Shown here: in pieces, positions 60,824-64,000 of the stretch
How positions within the stretch are numbered: position 1 is the first letter of the stretch
Layout of the letters: every line of letters begins with the position of its first letter
Origin: an uncultured Pelagibacteraceae bacterium
GTDB lineage: Bacteria > Pseudomonadota > Alphaproteobacteria > Pelagibacterales > Pelagibacteraceae
Direction: 5' to 3'
DNA: 64,000 nt
Assembly (NCBI GenBank): GCA_902603555.1
Contig: CACKVD010000003.1
Location: forward strand, 1-64,000
The notes under the pieces: model-generated
Database searches by the model: none
What the model was told of the DNA's origin: nothing
What the model saw: the letters and a program-made list of their open reading frames with translations, nothing else
Position numbers and translations under genes: made by a program

Positions 60824-62443
60824 ATGTCCAGAGAGACAATGGAATATGATGTTGTTATTGTAGGTGGTGGCCCCTCAGGTTTATCTACTGCTATTAAATT
60901 GAAACAATTAGACTCAAATTTAAATGTTTGTTTATTAGAAAAAGCATCTGAGATTGGTGCTCATATTCTAAGTGGGAATGTTTTTGAAACAAGAGCTTTA
61001 GATGAATTAATCCCTAATTGGAAAGAATTAAATTCTCCAATTAAAACAAAAGTTAGTAAAGAAAAATTTTTATTCTTAAGTAAATCAAAGTCACTTAGTT
61101 GGCCAACATGGCTATTACCCTCTGTTCAACAAAATCATAATAATTATATTATTAGCTTAGCTAACTTGTGTAGGTGGCTTGCAGAACAAGCTGAGACACT
61201 TGGAGTTGAAATTTTTCCAGGATTTCCAGCAAGCGAAATTTTATATAATGAAGATGGTTCAGTTAGAGGTGTTGCTACTCAAGATATGGGTATCGATAAA
61301 GAAGGTAATAAAAAAGACAGTTTTGAACCTGGCATTGAGCTTTTAGGAAAAGTGACTGTATTTGCAGAAGGATGCAGAGGACATTTAGGTAAACAACTTA
61401 TTCGAAAGTTTGAATTAGATAAAGGAAAAGATCCTCAACAATATGGGATTGGTTTTAAAGAAATATGGGAAGTTGATGAAAAAAATTATGAGGAAGGGCT
61501 AGTAATGCATACGGCTGGATGGCCTTTAGACAATAACACTTATGGTGGTAGTTTTATGTACCACGCTGAAAATAAACAAGTTTTTTTAGGATATGTAATT
61601 GGTTTAGATTACAAGAATCCTCATTTATCTCCTTTTGATGAATTTCAAAGATTCAAAACCCACCCAGCTATAAAAAAAATAATTGAAGGTGGAAAAAGAA
61701 TTTCTTATGGTGCAAGAGCTTTAATTGAAGGTGGCTATCAAAGTTTACCGAAAATGTTTATGCCAGGAGCACTTCTTATTGGATGTGATGCTGGAACACT
61801 TAATATGCCAAAAATTAAAGGTTCACATACTGCAATGAAAAGTGGAATTATTGCTGCAGAAACTATCAATGAACATCTTAATTTTCAAAAAGACTTATCT
61901 ACATTTGAAGAAAAATTTAAAAATAGTTGGCTCTATGACGAACTATTTAAAGCAAGAAATGTAAAACCAAGTTTTAGTTGGGGCTTAATTTTAGGAATTA
62001 TTTTTACTGGAATAGATCAAATTTTATTTAGAGGTAAATTACCTTTTACCCTCAAACATAAACATGCAGATCATGAAACTTTAAAACCAGCAAATGAAAT
62101 GCCAAAAATTGAATATCCAAAACCAGACAATATAATTACATTTGATAAAACAAGTTCAGTTTATTTAACAGGAACAAATCATACTGATAATCAACCAGTT
62201 CATTTACAATTAAAAGATCCAAATTTACCAATTAGTTATACGTTAGATAAATTTGATGAACCAGCACAGAGATATTGTCCAGCTGGAGTATATGAAATTC
62301 AAAAGGAAAATAATGTTAATAAATTTGTGATTAATTCACAAAATTGTATTCATTGTAAAACTTGTGATATAAAAGAACCTTCACAAAACATTAATTGGGT
62401 CACTCCTGAAGGTGGTGGTGGACCAAAATATGGAAATATGTAA
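60824..62443 (+). CDS. etfD: electron transfer flavoprotein-ubiquinone oxidoreductase
   Basis: 539-aa inner-membrane-associated enzyme passing electrons from ETF to ubiquinone. FAD motif VVIVGGGPSGLSTAIKL; C-terminal 4Fe-4S ligands CPAGVYEI and CIHCKTCDIKEPSQNINWVTPEGGGGPKY. A moderately hydrophobic segment (FSWGLILGIIFTGIDQILF) fits the monotopic membrane helix. Completes the DMGDH-ETF-quinone chain. Its stop abuts the DUF2237 stop. Confidence 0.95.
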   Translation: MSRETMEYDVVIVGGGPSGLSTAIKLKQLDSNLNVCLLEKASEIGAHILSGNVFETRALDELIPNWKELNSPIKTKVSKEKFLFLSKSKSLSWPTWLLPSVQQNHNNYIISLANLCRWLAEQAETLGVEIFPGFPASEILYNEDGSVRGVATQDMGIDKEGNKKDSFEPGIELLGKVTVFAEGCRGHLGKQLIRKFELDKGKDPQQYGIGFKEIWEVDEKNYEEGLVMHTAGWPLDNNTYGGSFMYHAENKQVFLGYVIGLDYKNPHLSPFDEFQRFKTHPAIKKIIEGGKRISYGARALIEGGYQSLPKMFMPGALLIGCDAGTLNMPKIKGSHTAMKSGIIAAETINEHLNFQKDLSTFEEKFKNSWLYDELFKARNVKPSFSWGLILGIIFTGIDQILFRGKLPFTLKHKHADHETLKPANEMPKIEYPKPDNIITFDKTSSVYLTGTNHTDNQPVHLQLKDPNLPISYTLDKFDEPAQRYCPAGVYEIQKENNVNKFVINSQNCIHCKTCDIKEPSQNINWVTPEGGGGPKYGNM

Positions 62444-62818
62444 CTAAGAAATATCTATTGCAAACATTTTTAATGTTTCAATGGGTAAAATTTTTAAAGT
62501 ATTCTCATGTGTTCTTTTTAAAAATATTGGACATCCTTTTCCAGCTTCAACAGCTCTAGCATACCATGTTGCGCAAACACACCAGCCATCTCCATCTTTA
62601 AGTCCTGGGAAACCAAATTCAGGGTGAGGAGTAATCAAATCATTACCAGCTTCTTTACACCATTCTAAAAATTCAGTTGTGACTTTAGCACAAACTGTGT
62701 GTAAACCATGATCATTTTCATCTGTATTACAACAACCATCTCTGTACCACCCTGTCATAGGATCTGAAGAACATTCTTCTAGATTTTCACCTAGAACATT
62801 TTTTTGTTTTTTAATCAT
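62444..62818 (-). CDS. DUF2237 family protein
   Basis: 124-aa soluble protein of the DUF2237 family: NVLGENLEECSSDPMTGWYRDGCCNTDENDHGLHTVCAKVT, then LITPHPEFGFPGLKDGDGWCVCATWYARAVEAG. Five or more conserved cysteines suggest metal binding. Function unknown; the family is common beside housekeeping genes in marine bacteria. Start directly follows the hisI stop (TAAATG). Confidence 0.92.
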   Translation of the reverse strand: MIKKQKNVLGENLEECSSDPMTGWYRDGCCNTDENDHGLHTVCAKVTTEFLEWCKEAGNDLITPHPEFGFPGLKDGDGWCVCATWYARAVEAGKGCPIFLKRTHENTLKILPIETLKMFAIDIS

Positions 62819-63286
62819 TTATATTTTTGTAGGATTTGGTTGGTCTTTGTAAACTTTTTCAGGATCAAATTTTTTTTCTTTTTCAGTAAATTTCATTTTA
62901 ATTTCTCTACCATTATCTATTGGACCTAAAGGAATAGATCTATAAAAACAAGATCGGTACCCAACGTGGCAGCTGGCACCATCTCCAATATCAACAGTTA
63001 ACCAAATAGAGTCCTGATCATCATCAATTTTGATTTCAATAACTTTTTGAGTAAAACCACTTGTTTTTCCTTTATGCCAAATAGCTTTTCTTGATCTACT
63101 GAAATAATGAGCTTCTTTAGTTTCAATTGTTTTTTTAAGTGCTTCGATATTCATATATCCATGCATTAAAATTTCCTTAGTTTTCGAGCACATTGTAATG
63201 ACTGGTATTAGCCCGTCATTATCAAATTTTGGTGAAAGAAGATTGCCCTCTTCAATTTCAACTACATTCTCTCTTTTTTTGAACAT
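62819..63286 (-). CDS. hisI: phosphoribosyl-AMP cyclohydrolase
   Basis: 155-aa HisI, opening the purine ring of PR-AMP in histidine synthesis. Seen: EILMHGYMNIEALKKT, AHYFSRSRKAIWHKGKTSG, and zinc/catalytic DIGDGASCHVGYRSCFYRSI. About 25 residues longer than the average bacterial enzyme, with a lysine-rich C-terminal extension. Divergent from folE with a 76-base spacer. Confidence 0.94.
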   Translation of the reverse strand: MFKKRENVVEIEEGNLLSPKFDNDGLIPVITMCSKTKEILMHGYMNIEALKKTIETKEAHYFSRSRKAIWHKGKTSGFTQKVIEIKIDDDQDSIWLTVDIGDGASCHVGYRSCFYRSIPLGPIDNGREIKMKFTEKEKKFDPEKVYKDQPNPTKI

Positions 63287-63362
63287 ATTAAGTTATTATG
63301 TAGCACATATAGGTATATTTTAAATATTTTAAAATTATGAAAATATAGGTATAAAACCTTGC

Positions 63363-63977
63363 ATGAAACTTGTTAAAGATACTAATAATCAAAATCAAAT
63401 TAAACAAATCTCAGATAAAGAAGCTGAAGAAGCTTTTAAAACAATTTTAGCTTGGATGGGTGAAGATCCCAATAGGGAAGGATTGTTAGAAACTCCAAAA
63501 AGAGTTGTTAAAGCGTTTAAAGAATATTTTAAAGGATACAAAGAAGATCCAAATCAAATTTTAGATAAAACTTTTGGTGATGTTGATGGTTATGATGATA
63601 TGGTTATTCAGAAAAATATTTCAGTTCAAAGTCATTGCGAACATCATATGGCGCCTATTATTGGAAAAGCACATGTTGCTTATATACCAAAAGATAGAGT
63701 AGTTGGTTTAAGTAAATTGGCAAGAGTCGTTGAGGTGTTTTCTAAAAGACTGCAAACACAAGAAAGACTTACTATGCAGATTGCGAATACCTTAATGAAA
63801 TCATTAGACGCTAAGGGAGTAGCTGTAACAATTGATTCAACTCATCAATGTATGACTATGAGAGGAATTAAAAAAGAGCAAGCAACAACAGTTACAAATT
63901 ATTATTTAGGTCAATTTAAGGATGATCTTAGTTATCAAAATAGATATTTGAGATTTATAAGTATACCAAAAGATTAA
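63363..63977 (+). CDS. folE: GTP cyclohydrolase I
   Basis: 204-aa zinc enzyme making dihydroneopterin triphosphate, first step of folate synthesis, which this one-carbon-dependent organism needs for THF. Zinc ligands are in QSHCEHHMAP and DSTHQCMTMRG; VVGLSKLARVVEVFSKRLQTQERLT is the conserved core. N-terminal 20 residues are variable. Ends 23 bases before the window edge. Confidence 0.96.
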   Translation: MKLVKDTNNQNQIKQISDKEAEEAFKTILAWMGEDPNREGLLETPKRVVKAFKEYFKGYKEDPNQILDKTFGDVDGYDDMVIQKNISVQSHCEHHMAPIIGKAHVAYIPKDRVVGLSKLARVVEVFSKRLQTQERLTMQIANTLMKSLDAKGVAVTIDSTHQCMTMRGIKKEQATTVTNYYLGQFKDDLSYQNRYLRFISIPKD

Positions 63978-64000
63978 AGTGTCAGATCAATTTAAAGCAT

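Noticed and set aside
63979-64000. Possible GTG start of a following gene (VSDQFKA)
   Set aside because: Only seven codons are visible before the window ends; not enough to support a call.
1-64000. tRNA, rRNA, CRISPR arrays, insertion sequences, prophage or integration sites
   Set aside because: Scanning the gaps showed no cloverleaf-like sequence, regularly spaced repeats, transposase or integrase genes; nearly all intergenic gaps are below 150 bases.

Overview
This is a very AT-rich, extremely compact stretch of an alphaproteobacterial chromosome. The gene content (SUF Fe-S operon led by a Rrf2 regulator, soxBDAG, dimethylglycine dehydrogenase with ETF and ETF-QO, formate-THF ligase, small UTR-poor genes) and the near-absence of intergenic DNA point to the SAR11 clade (Pelagibacterales, 'Candidatus Pelagibacter'-like). 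That assignment is inference from style and content; no rRNA or other phylogenetic marker is present. I see no tRNA, rRNA, CRISPR array, insertion sequence or prophage. Start codons were corrected from the ORF track where Shine-Dalgarno (SD) sequences, family length or overlapping promoters decide the issue.

Layout. 0-8 kb: anmK, an alpha/beta hydrolase, then iscR-sufBCDSU-sufT-sufA, preceded by a promoter with an embedded dyad operator and, further upstream, a Fur-box-like sequence. 8-13.7 kb: a 56-aa orphan protein, glnA, ybaK, a DMT permease, homocysteine methyltransferase, TauE/SafE, moaB and DUF1244. 13.8-21.7 kb: an ExaC-type aldehyde dehydrogenase with a lysine-rich upstream in-frame extension plus DUF779, then a minus-strand operon moaA-moaC-thioesterase-serine hydrolase-moaD-moaE-msrP-msrQ that makes molybdenum cofactor and the periplasmic methionine sulfoxide reductase using it. 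21.8-26.5 kb: a second aldehyde dehydrogenase, CcdA, an azoreductase-like flavoprotein, a gamma-butyrobetaine-hydroxylase-like oxygenase and hisN. 26.5-30.5 kb: a minus-strand run of small proteins of mostly unknown function, including two SMR proteins lacking the proton-binding glutamate, small alpha/beta proteins that may be dimeric barrels, an NTF2-like protein and two tandem secreted paralogues. 30.6-34 kb: cysE-cysK, VOC, LysE and an alternative oxidase.

34-62.5 kb is dominated by one-carbon and methylated-amine metabolism: fhs, soxBDAG, a membrane dipeptidase with an uncharacterised 553-aa/DUF3726/zinc-ribbon module, a DmdA-like THF methyltransferase with a MetF-like reductase, a Rieske oxygenase of the betaine-demethylase type, and DMGDH-etfB-etfA-etfD. 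Read together they can strip methyl groups stepwise (betaine-like substrate to dimethylglycine to sarcosine to glycine), load the carbon on THF, feed electrons to ubiquinone through ETF, and recover ATP by making formate with Fhs. Interspersed are housekeeping genes (purE-purK, cspA, Asp/Glu racemase), a kinase/nucleotidyltransferase pair, and at the right edge DUF2237-hisI and folE.

The best candidates for undescribed biology are the 26.5-30.5 kb small-protein operon, the dipeptidase-553aa-DUF3726-Zn-ribbon module, the MetF/DmdA-like/Rieske locus, and the APS-kinase-like/nucleotidyltransferase pair. None can be assigned a function from sequence alone.
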